From Nocardia blacklockiae (GTDB lineage: Bacteria; Actinomycetota; Actinomycetes; Mycobacteriales; Mycobacteriaceae), in the NCBI RefSeq assembly GCF_015477355.1, contig NZ_JADLRJ010000006.1:310001-374000 (forward strand): DNA of 64,000 bases, given 5' to 3'. Within the stretch, counting starts at the first letter, position 1; each line of letters opens with the position of its first letter. The notes beneath the pieces were generated by a model that was not told where the DNA came from, did no database searches, and saw only the letters and a list, made by a program, of their open reading frames with translations. Position numbers and translations under genes: made by a program. This document shows, piece after piece, positions 17,715 through 26,945 of the stretch.

Positions 17715-19175
17715 ATGGCTCGGCGGGGGAGGTTCGGTCAACGGCTGAACCGCAGGATTCGGCGTTCGGCTCTGTTGCTGTCGGTGGTGACGGCGGTGCT
17801 CGGGGGCTTGGCGATCTCCGCCCTGGCGTGGTGGGCGCTGTGGCTGCTGCTCGGCGCGAAGACGGAGACGCCGAATCAGGTGGATCTCACCAAGATCGCG
17901 CTGTCGGTGACTGCGGGCATCGGCGGCGCGGTCGCGTTGGTCGTGGCCTACCGCCGCCAGCGCGACAACGAGCGGGGCCGGTTCGCGGAGCTGTTCGGCG
18001 CCGCGGCAAAGCAATTGGGCGATCCGGATGTGGCCGTGCGGATCGCCGGGGTGTACGCGATGGCCGGCGTCGCCGACGAATTCGGCGTGCGCGGCCGCCG
18101 TCAGCAGTGCATCGACGTGCTGTGCGGCTACCTGCGCCTGCCCTACGACCCGAGTGAGGGCGCGAATCACCTGGTCTCGCGCAAGGAGACCAGATCGGGT
18201 GAGCCGGTGTCGGAGAACGATCCCGGCACCGCCGTCGAGCGCGCATACCAGATCCGGCAGAACGACAGCGAGGTGCGACGGACCATCGTCGCGGTGATCG
18301 TGGCACATCTGCGTCCGTCCGCCGAAACCTCGTGGTCCTCTTACAATTTCGACTTCGACGACGCCGTGCTCGAGGACGTCGACTTCCGGTACGCGGTCTT
18401 CGCGGGCCGGCACACCCACTTCCGCGGCGCGTACTTCACCGGAAGTCGTTCCGCGAACTTCGAACACGTGGATTTCGTCGGCAAGCACGTCACCTTCCAC
18501 GGGGCCACCTTCGACGACGCGGCCCTGTTCACGGGTGCGCGGTTCACCGGCGCGGCCGCCGAGGACCTGCGCCTCGGCCGGGCTGGGGTGAGCTTCTACC
18601 GCACCACCTTCCGGCGCAAGGTGTCATTCGAGGGCGCTGAGTTCGCCGGTCCGCGTACGCGTTTCAACAACGCCGTCTTCTCGGGGGAGGAGACGAACTT
18701 CAGCGGCGCCCGGTTCGCCGCCGACGAAACGGTCTTCGACGGGGCCACTTTCGACGGTGCGCGTGCCCGGTTCGACGGTGCCGAATTCGACGGCGCGCGA
18801 ATATCTTTCGCCGGAGCGCGGTTCTACGCCACGCGCACCTCCTTCGACGGTGCCCGGCTGGGTGGCAAACCGCGGTGGCGGCGGCCCGGCACCGAGGTCG
18901 TCGACTTCTCCCGCGCCGAGTACCACGGTGCGGTGTCGTTCGCCGATGCTCGTTTCGTCGGCGGCGTCACCGACTTCTCCGGCGGTGACTTCTTCGGCGA
19001 GATCTCCTTCCGCCGAACCCGTTTCGCGGCCCAGGCCACCCGGTTCGACCGGCCCAGGGCGTGGGTGGGCGTGGCGGTGGACTGGGCGGACGACCTCACC
19101 CGCCTGCCCGCCCAGCTCTCACCCCTGCCTTGGCCGCCGGTCCCGGCGGAGCTGCCGCCCGTCACCGCGGACTGA
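17715..19175 (+). CDS. Membrane-anchored pentapeptide-repeat protein
   Basis: This 486-residue protein has two N-terminal membrane helices (LLLSVVTAVLGGLAISALAWWALWLLL and IALSVTAGIGGAVALVVAY), a linker helix (RQRDNERGRFAELFGAAAKQLGDP) and a long right-handed beta-helix. The helix is built from A(D/N/S)F-type pentapeptides such as ANFEHVDF, ARFTG, ATFDG, AEFDG and ARFYA, from about residue 210 to 440. The KQLGD...AVRIAGVYAMAGVADEF segment is often seen in front of pentapeptide repeats in actinobacterial proteins. Such domains can mimic DNA or bind proteins; this one faces the cytoplasm if the two helices form a hairpin. The ATG at 17715 is 6 nt after a TACCAT -10, so the mRNA is leaderless. 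Confidence 0.82.
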   Translation: MARRGRFGQRLNRRIRRSALLLSVVTAVLGGLAISALAWWALWLLLGAKTETPNQVDLTKIALSVTAGIGGAVALVVAYRRQRDNERGRFAELFGAAAKQLGDPDVAVRIAGVYAMAGVADEFGVRGRRQQCIDVLCGYLRLPYDPSEGANHLVSRKETRSGEPVSENDPGTAVERAYQIRQNDSEVRRTIVAVIVAHLRPSAETSWSSYNFDFDDAVLEDVDFRYAVFAGRHTHFRGAYFTGSRSANFEHVDFVGKHVTFHGATFDDAALFTGARFTGAAAEDLRLGRAGVSFYRTTFRRKVSFEGAEFAGPRTRFNNAVFSGEETNFSGARFAADETVFDGATFDGARARFDGAEFDGARISFAGARFYATRTSFDGARLGGKPRWRRPGTEVVDFSRAEYHGAVSFADARFVGGVTDFSGGDFFGEISFRRTRFAAQATRFDRPRAWVGVAVDWADDLTRLPAQLSPLPWPPVPAELPPVTAD

Positions 19176-19178
19176 CGG

Positions 19179-20282
19179 TCAGCGGGCCGGGAAGCGCAGG
19201 ATTCGGTCGTCACCCGGGCGCGGGTCGCCGCGGCCGTCGGTGTTGGAGGTCGTCAGCCACAGGGCGCCGTCGGGTGCCACCTCGACGGTGCGGAGGCGGC
19301 CGCGGTCGCGCACCTCGGCCTGCGGTTGCCCGAGCGCGCCGTCGCGCAGGGGAGTGACCCACAGCCGCTCGCCGCGCAGGGCGGCGGTGTACAGCGTGTC
19401 CGCGGTGATGGCGATGCCGGAGGGCGAGGCTTCCCGGGTGGTCCAGGTGAGCAGCGGGTTGGTGTACCGGCCGCCGTCGGTGTCGCCGGTGCCCTCGACG
19501 GCGGGCCAGCCGTAGTTGCGGCCGGGTTCGATGCGGTTTATCTCGTCGAACCGGTTCTGCCCGAACTCCGCCGCGTACAGCTGCCCCGACCGATCCCACG
19601 CCAGGCCCTGCACATTGCGGTGGCCGAGGGAGTAGACCGGCGAATCCGGGCTCGGATTGCCCGGCGCGGGACGGCCTTCCGGAGTGAGACGCAGGATCTT
19701 GCCGTTCGGGCTCGCCGGATCCTGTGCGCGCTCGGCCTCTCCGGCATCACCGGTGCCCACGTACAGCATCCCGTCGGGCCCGAAGGCGATACGGCCGCCA
19801 TTGTGGTTGCCGGACTTGGCGATTCCCGCGAACACCACCTCCGGCGGACCATCCGTCCGGAACCGGACGATCCGATTGTCCTCGGCGGCAGTGAAATACG
19901 CGTAGACGAAACCGTCGTCGGCATAGTGCGGCGGCACCGCCAGCCCGAGCAGACCACCCTCGCCCCGCGCGACCACGCCGGGCATCTCGTACACCCGCTC
20001 GGGCGGCTTACCGGGCGAAATCCTCAGCACCGCACCGGAATTCCGTTCGGCAACCAACGCGGCCCCACCGGGCAGGAATGCCAGTCCCCACGGCACCTCG
20101 ATATCCCGAGCCAACTCCTCGCCCGCCCCGAGGTCCGGGACGCCGGACGGATCGCTACGCGCCGTCGTGGCCGCTGCGGACGGCCGCTCCGTACCCCCGG
20201 ATTCCCCACCGCCGCAAGCTGTTACGACACCGATCAACACGAGCGCGACCACCGACACTCGAGCCGCGCGCCCGCCATGCAC
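19179..20282 (-). CDS. PQQ-dependent sugar dehydrogenase-like lipoprotein
   Basis: This 367-residue secreted protein has the six-bladed beta-propeller of the soluble glucose/sorbosone dehydrogenase family: VPWGLAFLPGGAALVAERNSGAVLRI, GEGGLLGLAVPPHYADDG, NHNGGRIAFGPDGMLYVGTGDA, YSLGHRNVQGLAWD and GRNYGWPAVEGTG. The catalytic His of the GNHNGG motif and the SLGHRNVQGL motif are kept. The N-terminus starting at GTG 20282 gives a signal peptide ending in a lipobox (VVTAC), so the protein is probably lipid-anchored outside the membrane. The start is uncertain, because a degenerate 42-nt tandem repeat encoding signal-peptide-like segments continues in frame far upstream. The sugar substrate is unknown. 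Confidence 0.8.
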   Translation of the reverse strand: MHGGRAARVSVVALVLIGVVTACGGGESGGTERPSAAATTARSDPSGVPDLGAGEELARDIEVPWGLAFLPGGAALVAERNSGAVLRISPGKPPERVYEMPGVVARGEGGLLGLAVPPHYADDGFVYAYFTAAEDNRIVRFRTDGPPEVVFAGIAKSGNHNGGRIAFGPDGMLYVGTGDAGEAERAQDPASPNGKILRLTPEGRPAPGNPSPDSPVYSLGHRNVQGLAWDRSGQLYAAEFGQNRFDEINRIEPGRNYGWPAVEGTGDTDGGRYTNPLLTWTTREASPSGIAITADTLYTAALRGERLWVTPLRDGALGQPQAEVRDRGRLRTVEVAPDGALWLTTSNTDGRGDPRPGDDRILRFPAR

Positions 20283-20590
20283 GGGTGCCGCCACCGAGTC
20301 TCGCGCCGCGCGCCCGCTGTGCGCGAGTGCCGCCACCGCGATTCGCGTCGCGCGCCCATCGAGCGCGGGTGCCGCTACCGAGGAACGTGCCCTCCGCCCG
20401 CCGCGGCGCGCGGCCATTGAGGCGCGCGCTGCGGCTGCACCGATGACGGGCGTGGCCAGGGAAACCCGGCGCACCGATCGCGGGCGTGGCCACCGGAACC
20501 CGCGCCGCGCGCCACCGAGCACGTGCGCGGCTACCGAGACTTGCGCGGCGCGCCCGTCGAGCGCCGTCACCGAGACCCGCGCTCCCGGCT
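20258..20590. repeat. 42-nt degenerate tandem repeat at the lipoprotein 5' end
   Basis: Clear 42-nt units begin at 20258, 20300 and 20342, with more decayed units to about 20590. Read on the minus strand each unit gives a 14-residue pattern like ARDSVAAPVHGGRA, and the last unit becomes the lipoprotein's own signal peptide (ARVSVVALVLIGVV). The array fills most of the 500-nt gap to the TetR gene. Confidence 0.65.
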
Positions 20591-20755
20591 CGGCGCGCAC
20601 GGTGGTCGCCATCGAGGCCCACACCGCACGGTGTCGGCTTCGCTCGCTTACCGTGACCTCACCAACACGCATCACCCCATCGTGCGCCTCGATGCCGGGG
20701 CGGCGCAGCATGTCTGCGGTGGAGTTTCGGGTGGCTGCTGGGCCGCTCGTATTTG

Positions 20756-20774
20756 ACCGAAGGTTCGGTAATGT
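20756..20774 (+). promoter_or_regulatory. TetR operator overlapping its own promoter
   Basis: The palindrome ACCGAAGGTTCGGT (20756-20769) runs directly into a TAATGT -10 (20769-20774), six nt before the ATG at 20781. A second palindrome with the same ACCGA/TCGGT arms stands before the DsrE gene at 21387-21404. Confidence 0.7.
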
Positions 20775-20780
20775 TGCGGT

Positions 20781-21344
20781 ATGGCGCGACCACCCTCCAT
20801 CGATGAACCCGCGCTGCTCGGGCAGCTCGTGTCGGTATTCCGGGACAAGGGCTTCGTTGGGGCCGCGCTCACCGATCTCACCCAAGCGTCCGGGCTCCAG
20901 CGGGCGAGCCTCTACCACCGCTATCCCGGAGGCAAGGAGCAGATGGCCGAAGCGGTGCTCGACCAGGTTGGCGAGCGGTTCCGGTGGATTCTGGCACCCC
21001 TGGCCGAGGACGAAGACGTCGAGCGGGGCGTGTGCGAGACCGCGGATCGGCTGGGCGACTTCTACGGCGCGGGCACGCTGGCGTGTGTGCTGGAGAGCAT
21101 GACCCTCGGCGGCGCTCCGCAAAGCGTGCGCGACCACGCGCGGTCACTGGCGCAAGCGTGGATCGACGCCATGGCCCACGCCTCCCGGCGCGCGGGACAT
21201 TCGCCCGCGGAAGCGAAAAGGGCTGCCAGGGAAGCGTTTCTGCGCATCGAGGGAGCCTTGGTGCTGGCCCGCGTCACCGGTGACACCGACGCCTTCATCG
21301 AAACCCTGGCGCTGCTGCCGAGTCTGCTGCTGCCGCAGGCGTAA
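20781..21344 (+). CDS. TetR family repressor
   Basis: This 187-residue TetR-type regulator begins MARPPSIDEPALLGQLVSVFRDKGFVGAALTDLTQASGLQRASLYHRYPGGKEQMAEAVL, with the helix-turn-helix at about residues 30-50. The C-terminal ligand domain (TLACVLESMTLGG) resembles the YxaF/LmrA-like subgroup that senses small hydrophobic or quinone-type compounds. Transcription is leaderless from a -10 overlapped by the ACCGAAGGTTCGGT operator, so it should repress itself. A sister operator stands before the DsrE and flavin-oxidase genes that follow, which makes these its likely targets. Confidence 0.87.
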   Translation: MARPPSIDEPALLGQLVSVFRDKGFVGAALTDLTQASGLQRASLYHRYPGGKEQMAEAVLDQVGERFRWILAPLAEDEDVERGVCETADRLGDFYGAGTLACVLESMTLGGAPQSVRDHARSLAQAWIDAMAHASRRAGHSPAEAKRAAREAFLRIEGALVLARVTGDTDAFIETLALLPSLLLPQA

Positions 21345-21386
21345 CCCCCTCCGCACAACCCCTGTGACCGGCATCACTCTATCTAA

Positions 21387-21404
21387 TTACCGAACGATCG
21401 GTAA
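21387..21404 (+). promoter_or_regulatory. TetR operator upstream of the DsrE gene
   Basis: TTACCGAACGATCGGTAA is an inverted repeat with 7-nt arms and a 4-nt spacer. It has the same ACCGA/TCGGT arms as the site in front of the TetR gene and lies 43 nt before the DsrE start. Confidence 0.7.
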
Positions 21405-21447
21405 AAATAAAAGGCGTTTCACCGACACCGATTTGAGGAGTGCGTTC

Positions 21448-21828
21448 ATGAGCGACAAGACCGCCGTAGTGGTGCTGTCCGACCCGTCGACCGGCTCGGA
21501 GGAGGCCTTGGGCCGCGTGTTCAACGCGCTGGCGACGGCGTGGGAATACGGGCAGTCCGGTGACGGGGTGATTCTGTTCCAAGGCGCGGGCACCCGCTGG
21601 CCCGCCGTGCTGGCCGACCCCGCGCACCCGGCGCACGAGCTCTACACCGAGGTGAAGAAGCGGGTCGCCACGCTGGCCTCGGGCGGTTGCGCCACCGTCT
21701 TCGGCGCCGCGGAAGGTGTTGCCGGAGAGGAGATCCCGATGGTCAGCGCGAACCAGGCGCCCGGCACCGCCGGTGTCGCCAGCATCCGGGAACTGGCGCA
21801 GTCCGGCCACCGGATCCTGGTGTTCTGA
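21448..21828 (+). CDS. DsrE-like small protein
   Basis: This 126-residue protein has a DsrE/YchN-like fold: an opening AVVVLSDPSTGSEEALGRVFNALATAWE, a strand DGVILFQGAGTRW, and ASGGCATVFGAAEGV with a single cysteine in the position where sulfur-relay family members often carry one. It may move sulfur or persulfide or bind a small molecule. The ATG at 21448 follows TGAGGAG at about 10 nt. The stop is separated from the next ATG by a single nt (TGAGATG), so the two genes are translated together. Both are likely released by the TetR repressor through the operator at 21387. Confidence 0.7.
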   Translation: MSDKTAVVVLSDPSTGSEEALGRVFNALATAWEYGQSGDGVILFQGAGTRWPAVLADPAHPAHELYTEVKKRVATLASGGCATVFGAAEGVAGEEIPMVSANQAPGTAGVASIRELAQSGHRILVF

Positions 21829-21829
21829 G

Positions 21830-22735
21830 ATGGCCGCCGACCCCGTCGACCGGCTCGCCTTCCACCCCGGCGAACTGGCGGCCCAACGCGCGGCCGGACT
21901 CGCCGAGCAGGCGGCGCGGGTCCGGCCGATCCTCTCGGACGCCGTGCCGCGCGGGGCATTCGACTTCCTCACCAGGCAGCGGATGCTGGTCCTGGGTGCG
22001 CGGGATCGCGGCGGCCGCGTGTGGGCCACCAATATCACCGGGCCGCAAGGATTCCTGTCGGCCCCCGACCCGCACACGGTGCGGGTGGCGGGCGCGGTGG
22101 TGCCGACGGACCCGCTGGCCGACGTCCTGCGGGCCGAAGCCGACGTCGGCACCTTGACCATAGATCTGGTGCTACGCAAGAGATTACGCGTCAACGGACG
22201 GTGGCGGCCGATCGACGGCGGCGGCGAGATCGACGTACACCAGGCATTCGGCAACTGCCCCAAGTACATTCAGGCACGCGCCAGCCGCGGCGATCCGGTG
22301 GCCTTCGCACCCGTGGTGCGGCGCTCGCCGGCTCTCGACCTCGCCCAGGCGACGCTCATCTCCACCGCCGACACCTTCTTCGTCGCGACCGCGGCCGCCG
22401 CCGGAGCCGATGTCTCACACCGCGGCGGCAACCCCGGTTTCATCGAGGTCGTCTCCCCGACGGAGCTGGTCTGGCCGGACTACGTGGGCAACGCGATGCT
22501 GATGACCGCAGGCAACATCCGCGTGAGTCCCTCGACCGGACTGCTGATTCCGGACTGGGACACGGGATCCACCCTGCAACTGACCGGGACGGCGGAGGTC
22601 CGCCCGTCCGCCACGCCCGCACCGGCCGGACCAGCCAACGGCCAGGAAACGGTCTTCCACATCACCGAAGCCGTCTGGACCGACCAAGCCTTTCCCGCCG
22701 ACTGGACGGAACCCGCGTACTCACGCTTCAACTGA
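21830..22735 (+). CDS. Pyridoxamine 5'-phosphate oxidase-like flavin protein
   Basis: This 301-residue protein resembles large PPOX-fold proteins that bind flavin. Visible segments are FDFLTRQRMLVLGARDRGGRVWATNITGPQGF, LVLRKRLRVNGRW, the IDVHQAFGNCPKYIQAR motif typical of this subgroup, STADTFFVATAAAAGADVSHRGGNPGF, and LVWPDYVGNAMLMTAGNI. The NCPKYIQ and DVSHRGGNPGF motifs match PPOX-family proteins often linked to oxidative detoxification. It follows the DsrE gene with one nt between stop and start. The TetR-controlled pair may act on an electrophile or sulfur compound, but the substrate is not known. Confidence 0.78.
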   Translation: MAADPVDRLAFHPGELAAQRAAGLAEQAARVRPILSDAVPRGAFDFLTRQRMLVLGARDRGGRVWATNITGPQGFLSAPDPHTVRVAGAVVPTDPLADVLRAEADVGTLTIDLVLRKRLRVNGRWRPIDGGGEIDVHQAFGNCPKYIQARASRGDPVAFAPVVRRSPALDLAQATLISTADTFFVATAAAAGADVSHRGGNPGFIEVVSPTELVWPDYVGNAMLMTAGNIRVSPSTGLLIPDWDTGSTLQLTGTAEVRPSATPAPAGPANGQETVFHITEAVWTDQAFPADWTEPAYSRFN

Positions 22736-22782
22736 ACCGCTGCCCCCGCGTACAACGCATCGGCCGGTGCCACACGTAGGCA

Positions 22783-22910
22783 AGTGCCGTGCGTGAGGAG
22801 ATGCTCGTGTGTGGGCAGTGCCGCGCGTGGGGAGGTGTCGTGTGTGGGCAGGTGCCCGTGTGTGGGAGGTGCCGTGTGCGGGGAGGTGCGGTGTGTGGGA
22901 GGTGCCGCGC
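22783..22910. repeat. 17-nt tandem repeat array
   Basis: About seven 17-nt units of the type GTGYCGTGTGTGGGSAG lie directly after the flavin-protein gene. Small reading frames through it on either strand are repeat artefacts (HLPT-type repeats on the minus strand). Confidence 0.75.
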
Positions 22911-22951
22911 GAACGACGCTTCGCTTGCCCAACCTCCATCACCCCCGTCCT

Positions 22952-23030
22952 GGTGGCCACCAATGCCACGGTCGGTCTTGGTAAGCCACCGATGCCATGG
23001 TCGGTCACGGTGGGCCACCGATCGTCACGG
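22952..23030. repeat. 28-29-nt tandem repeat, about 2.7 units
   Basis: Units of the type GCCACCRATGCCAYGGTCGG begin near 22953, 22981 and 23010. They are unrelated in sequence to the 17-nt array just upstream and end shortly before the SDR gene. Confidence 0.6.
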
Positions 23031-23063
23031 ACGGGGGAGGCGGCGCGTGGTTGACTGGTCGGC

Positions 23064-23939
23064 ATGTCGGTCGAAGCTAAGTCGTCTCTGCGGGCGGGAA
23101 TCCGTCGCCGGATGCTGTGGGGTTTGATGCCGCGGCTGCTGCGGCCGGTCGGGGGCGTGCGGGCGGGGCGCGGCGAGGCGGTGGCGGGCAAGCGAATTCT
23201 GCTCACCGGGGCTTCGGCCGGGGTGGGGCGGGCGGCGGCGCTGCGGTTGGCGGCCGCGGGCGCGGAATTGATTCTGGTCGCCAGGCGCGGCGACGAACTG
23301 GACCGGCTAAGCGCGGAGATCGCGGCGGCCGGCGGCAAGGCCGAATGCCGCGTCTGCGACCTGTCCGACAGCGAGCAGATCGACGAACTGGTGAGCTGGG
23401 TGCTCGGCACCTACGGCTCGGTGGACGTGCTGATCAACAATGCCGCCCGCTCGATCCGGCGGCCGCTCGACGAATCCTTCGACCGGATGCACGACTACCG
23501 GCGTACCATGGCGGTCAACTACTTCGGGGCCGTACAGCTCACCCTCGGACTGCTGCCGGCCATGGTCGAGCGCGGCGCGGGACACGTGATCAACGTGGGT
23601 ACCTGGACCGTCGCCGTGGACACCTCCCCGCGGTTCACGGCCTATCACGCGTCGAAGGCCGCCCTGGCCGGGTTCGGCCGCTCCGCCGACGGCGAAATGG
23701 CTGGGCGCGGAATAGCTTTCACCACCATCCATTATCCGCTCGTGCACACCGCGATGAGCGCGCCGACCGAACGCTATCGCCGGTTGCCGGGCCTCACTGC
23801 GGAGCAGGCGGCCGAGTGGCTGGCGCACGCCATCGCGACCCGGCCGGTCCGCATGGTGCCGCACTACGCCGCGGCGCTGCGCCTGCTGGGCCTGGTCGCG
23901 CCGCGCGCGGTGGACCGAATACTGATGCGCTGGGCCTGA
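23064..23939 (+). CDS. Short-chain dehydrogenase with Ser-to-Thr active site
   Basis: This 291-residue SDR binds NAD(P)H through TGASAGVG (residues 48-55) and has the NNAA motif (LINNAARS). The catalytic Tyr194 and Lys198 stand in YHASK. The usual serine is replaced: the segment reads INVGTWTV, giving Thr180 where SS-W is expected. The C-terminal part (HYPLVHTAMSAPTERYRRLPGLTAEQAAEWL) resembles the reductase domain of mycobacterial fatty acyl-CoA reductases, so a lipid-linked substrate is plausible. A cationic N-terminal stretch of about 40 residues precedes the fold and may bind membrane. It appears monocistronic. Confidence 0.82.
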   Translation: MSVEAKSSLRAGIRRRMLWGLMPRLLRPVGGVRAGRGEAVAGKRILLTGASAGVGRAAALRLAAAGAELILVARRGDELDRLSAEIAAAGGKAECRVCDLSDSEQIDELVSWVLGTYGSVDVLINNAARSIRRPLDESFDRMHDYRRTMAVNYFGAVQLTLGLLPAMVERGAGHVINVGTWTVAVDTSPRFTAYHASKAALAGFGRSADGEMAGRGIAFTTIHYPLVHTAMSAPTERYRRLPGLTAEQAAEWLAHAIATRPVRMVPHYAAALRLLGLVAPRAVDRILMRWA

Positions 23940-23976
23940 TCTCCGGCCGGAAGTCGGCCCGACGAGAGCAGAACAC

Positions 23977-24624
23977 CTAGTTCCGGCGGCCGACCGTGAG
24001 CACGTCCGGAATCAGCCAGCGCGGCAGCGGACGCTGGATCCGCCGCTGGCCGGACACCTCGAAACCGGCCTGCCGCAGCATGTTTCGCACCTCGCCCGGC
24101 GACGGCGCGTGATAGGGACTGAGGGTGCTGCGGGTGAGCTGCCGGATCGGCCGCGCCAACTGCCCGGCCGGGTTCACGGTAGAGACCGCCACCAGCCCAC
24201 CCGGCATCAGCACACGCGCGAACTCGGTGAGCGCGGCGGGCTGGTCGAAGAAGTGGAACGCGCTGGTCGTGACCACCGCGTCCAGCGTCTCGTCGCCGAA
24301 GGGCAGGCACTCGGCCGGGGCCTGCAGCCACGTCACGTGCGCCGAACGGGTGCGGGCCTGCGCCAGCATGCCGGGCGAGGCGTCGACCCCGAACGCCTGG
24401 TCGGGCCGCAGCTCACGCTGGATGCGTGTGGTGAGAATGCCGGTGCCGCAGCCGATGTCGGCGATCCGCCGGGAGCCGGCGGCCCACAGTTCGGCGATCA
24501 CCTGGTCCTGCGGCGGCCGGTAGACGACGTGCTGCAGCAGCGGACTGTCGTAGCCGCGCGCGACCCGGCCGAAGGATTCGGTGACGAGGCGGTTGAGGCG
24601 GCGGGTCGGGGAGGTCGTCTTCAT
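23977..24624 (-). CDS. Class I SAM-dependent methyltransferase
   Basis: This 215-residue methyltransferase has motif I IADIGCGTGILTTRI near residue 53, the acidic residue of FGVDASPGML, and the DAVVTTSAFHFFDQPAALTEFARVLMPGG segment. The pattern is that of UbiE/Methyltransf_11 enzymes acting on small molecules. The start ATG at 24624 was chosen because the sequence from MKTTSPTRRLNRL fits the family; the upstream frame is antisense to another region. It is convergent with the SDR and divergent from the zinc alcohol dehydrogenase across about 118 nt. The substrate is unknown. Confidence 0.84.
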   Translation of the reverse strand: MKTTSPTRRLNRLVTESFGRVARGYDSPLLQHVVYRPPQDQVIAELWAAGSRRIADIGCGTGILTTRIQRELRPDQAFGVDASPGMLAQARTRSAHVTWLQAPAECLPFGDETLDAVVTTSAFHFFDQPAALTEFARVLMPGGLVAVSTVNPAGQLARPIRQLTRSTLSPYHAPSPGEVRNMLRQAGFEVSGQRRIQRPLPRWLIPDVLTVGRRN

Positions 24625-24730
24625 GGCTTCGCTCTGTTCTCGGCGGTGCGAGTGCTCGGTGCCTGCGGCGATTATGCACCCGGTCGCCGCGATCCGCGAC
24701 GGTCCCCGCCCGCCGGGCCGGGGCGGGCGG

Positions 24731-24742
24731 TAGCGTCGGGGC
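24731..24742 (+). promoter_or_regulatory. Leaderless promoter of zinc alcohol dehydrogenase
   Basis: A TAGCGT -10 at 24731-24736 lies 6 nt before the ATG at 24743, with no Shine-Dalgarno sequence. Confidence 0.45.
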
Positions 24743-25855
24743 ATGCGGATCCGCGGTGCTGTGCTGGAACGAATCGGCGACCCGACGCCCTACGCCGAGT
24801 CGCGGCCATTGGTGATCGACGACCTCGACCTGGGCGCTCCCGGCCCCGGCGAACTGCTGGTGCGGATCGAGGCGGCCGGGCTGTGCCACTCCGATCTGTC
24901 GGTGGTCGACGGCAATCGGGTGCGGCCGGTGCCGATGCTGCTGGGACACGAGGCGGCCGGGCGCGTGGAACAGGTCGGGCCCGGCGGTGATCTGGCGGTC
25001 GGGCAGCGCGTCGTCATGACCTTCCTGCCGCGCTGTGGAGACTGTGCGGGATGTGCCACCCACGGGCGCACCCCGTGCGTGCCCGGCAGCGCCGCCAACA
25101 ACAGCGGCGAACTGCTCGGCGGCGGGCGGCGGCTGCGGCGCCGCGGCGAGCCCGTGCACCACCACCTCGGCGTCTCCGGCTTCGCGACGCACGCGATGGT
25201 CGACCGGCGCTCGGTGGTGCCGGTGGACGACGACGTGCCGCCCGAGGTGGCGGCCGTGCTCGGCTGCGCGGTGCTCACCGGCGGTGGGGCACTGCTGAAT
25301 TCGGCGCGGCCCGGCCCCGGTGACCGGATCATGGTCGTCGGTCTCGGCGGTGTCGGGATGGCGGCCGTGCTGGTCGCCGCGTCGCTGCGCAAGGAACTCG
25401 GCAGCGAGGTGATCGCCGTCGACACGCTGCCCGAAAAACTCTCGCTGGCAACGGAACTGGGTGCCGACCGGGTCTTCACGCCCGCGCAGCTCGCCGAGTG
25501 GGGCGATCAGGCGGAGGTGGTGGTCGAGGCCGCGGGCAACGTGCGGGCGTTCGAGACCGCCGTGGCCGCCACCGCCCCCGGCGGCACCACCGTCACCGTC
25601 GGCCTGCCCAATCCCGAAGCCCGCGCGAGCATTTCGCCCCTCGGCCTGGTGGCGCAGGGCCGCTCCATCGTCGGCAGCTACCTCGGCTCCGCCGTCCCCG
25701 ACCGCGACATCCCCGAATACCTCCGCCTCTGGCGCGAGGGCCGGCTCCCCGTCGAACGCCTGGTCTCCTCCCGCATCCGCCTCGAGGACATCAACGCCGC
25801 CATGGACGAACTCGCCGCGGGCCACGGCCTGCGCCAGGTCATCATCTTCGACTGA
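24743..25855 (+). CDS. Zinc-dependent alcohol dehydrogenase (MDR family)
   Basis: This 370-residue medium-chain dehydrogenase has the catalytic zinc ligands in AAGLCHSD and LGHEAAGRVE, the structural zinc cluster CGDCAGC...PC, and the cofactor motif VVGLGGVGMAAVL. The length and the extra GGGRRLRRRGEPVHHHLGVSGFATH segment match class III-like or aryl alcohol dehydrogenases of actinobacteria. It probably oxidises an alcohol with NAD+; the substrate is not predictable. The mRNA is predicted to be leaderless. It is followed by a 75-nt direct repeat. Confidence 0.88.
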   Translation: MRIRGAVLERIGDPTPYAESRPLVIDDLDLGAPGPGELLVRIEAAGLCHSDLSVVDGNRVRPVPMLLGHEAAGRVEQVGPGGDLAVGQRVVMTFLPRCGDCAGCATHGRTPCVPGSAANNSGELLGGGRRLRRRGEPVHHHLGVSGFATHAMVDRRSVVPVDDDVPPEVAAVLGCAVLTGGGALLNSARPGPGDRIMVVGLGGVGMAAVLVAASLRKELGSEVIAVDTLPEKLSLATELGADRVFTPAQLAEWGDQAEVVVEAAGNVRAFETAVAATAPGGTTVTVGLPNPEARASISPLGLVAQGRSIVGSYLGSAVPDRDIPEYLRLWREGRLPVERLVSSRIRLEDINAAMDELAAGHGLRQVIIFD

Positions 25856-26917
<1,062 letters not shown>

Positions 26918-26945
26918 GCGCCGCCTCGGAGCGGGGAGCGGCGTC

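Noticed and set aside
22480-23410. Minus-strand frames with HLPT-type repeats
   Set aside because: They read through the 17-nt and 29-nt tandem arrays and antisense to the SDR; the repeated peptides come from the DNA repeat, not from a protein family.
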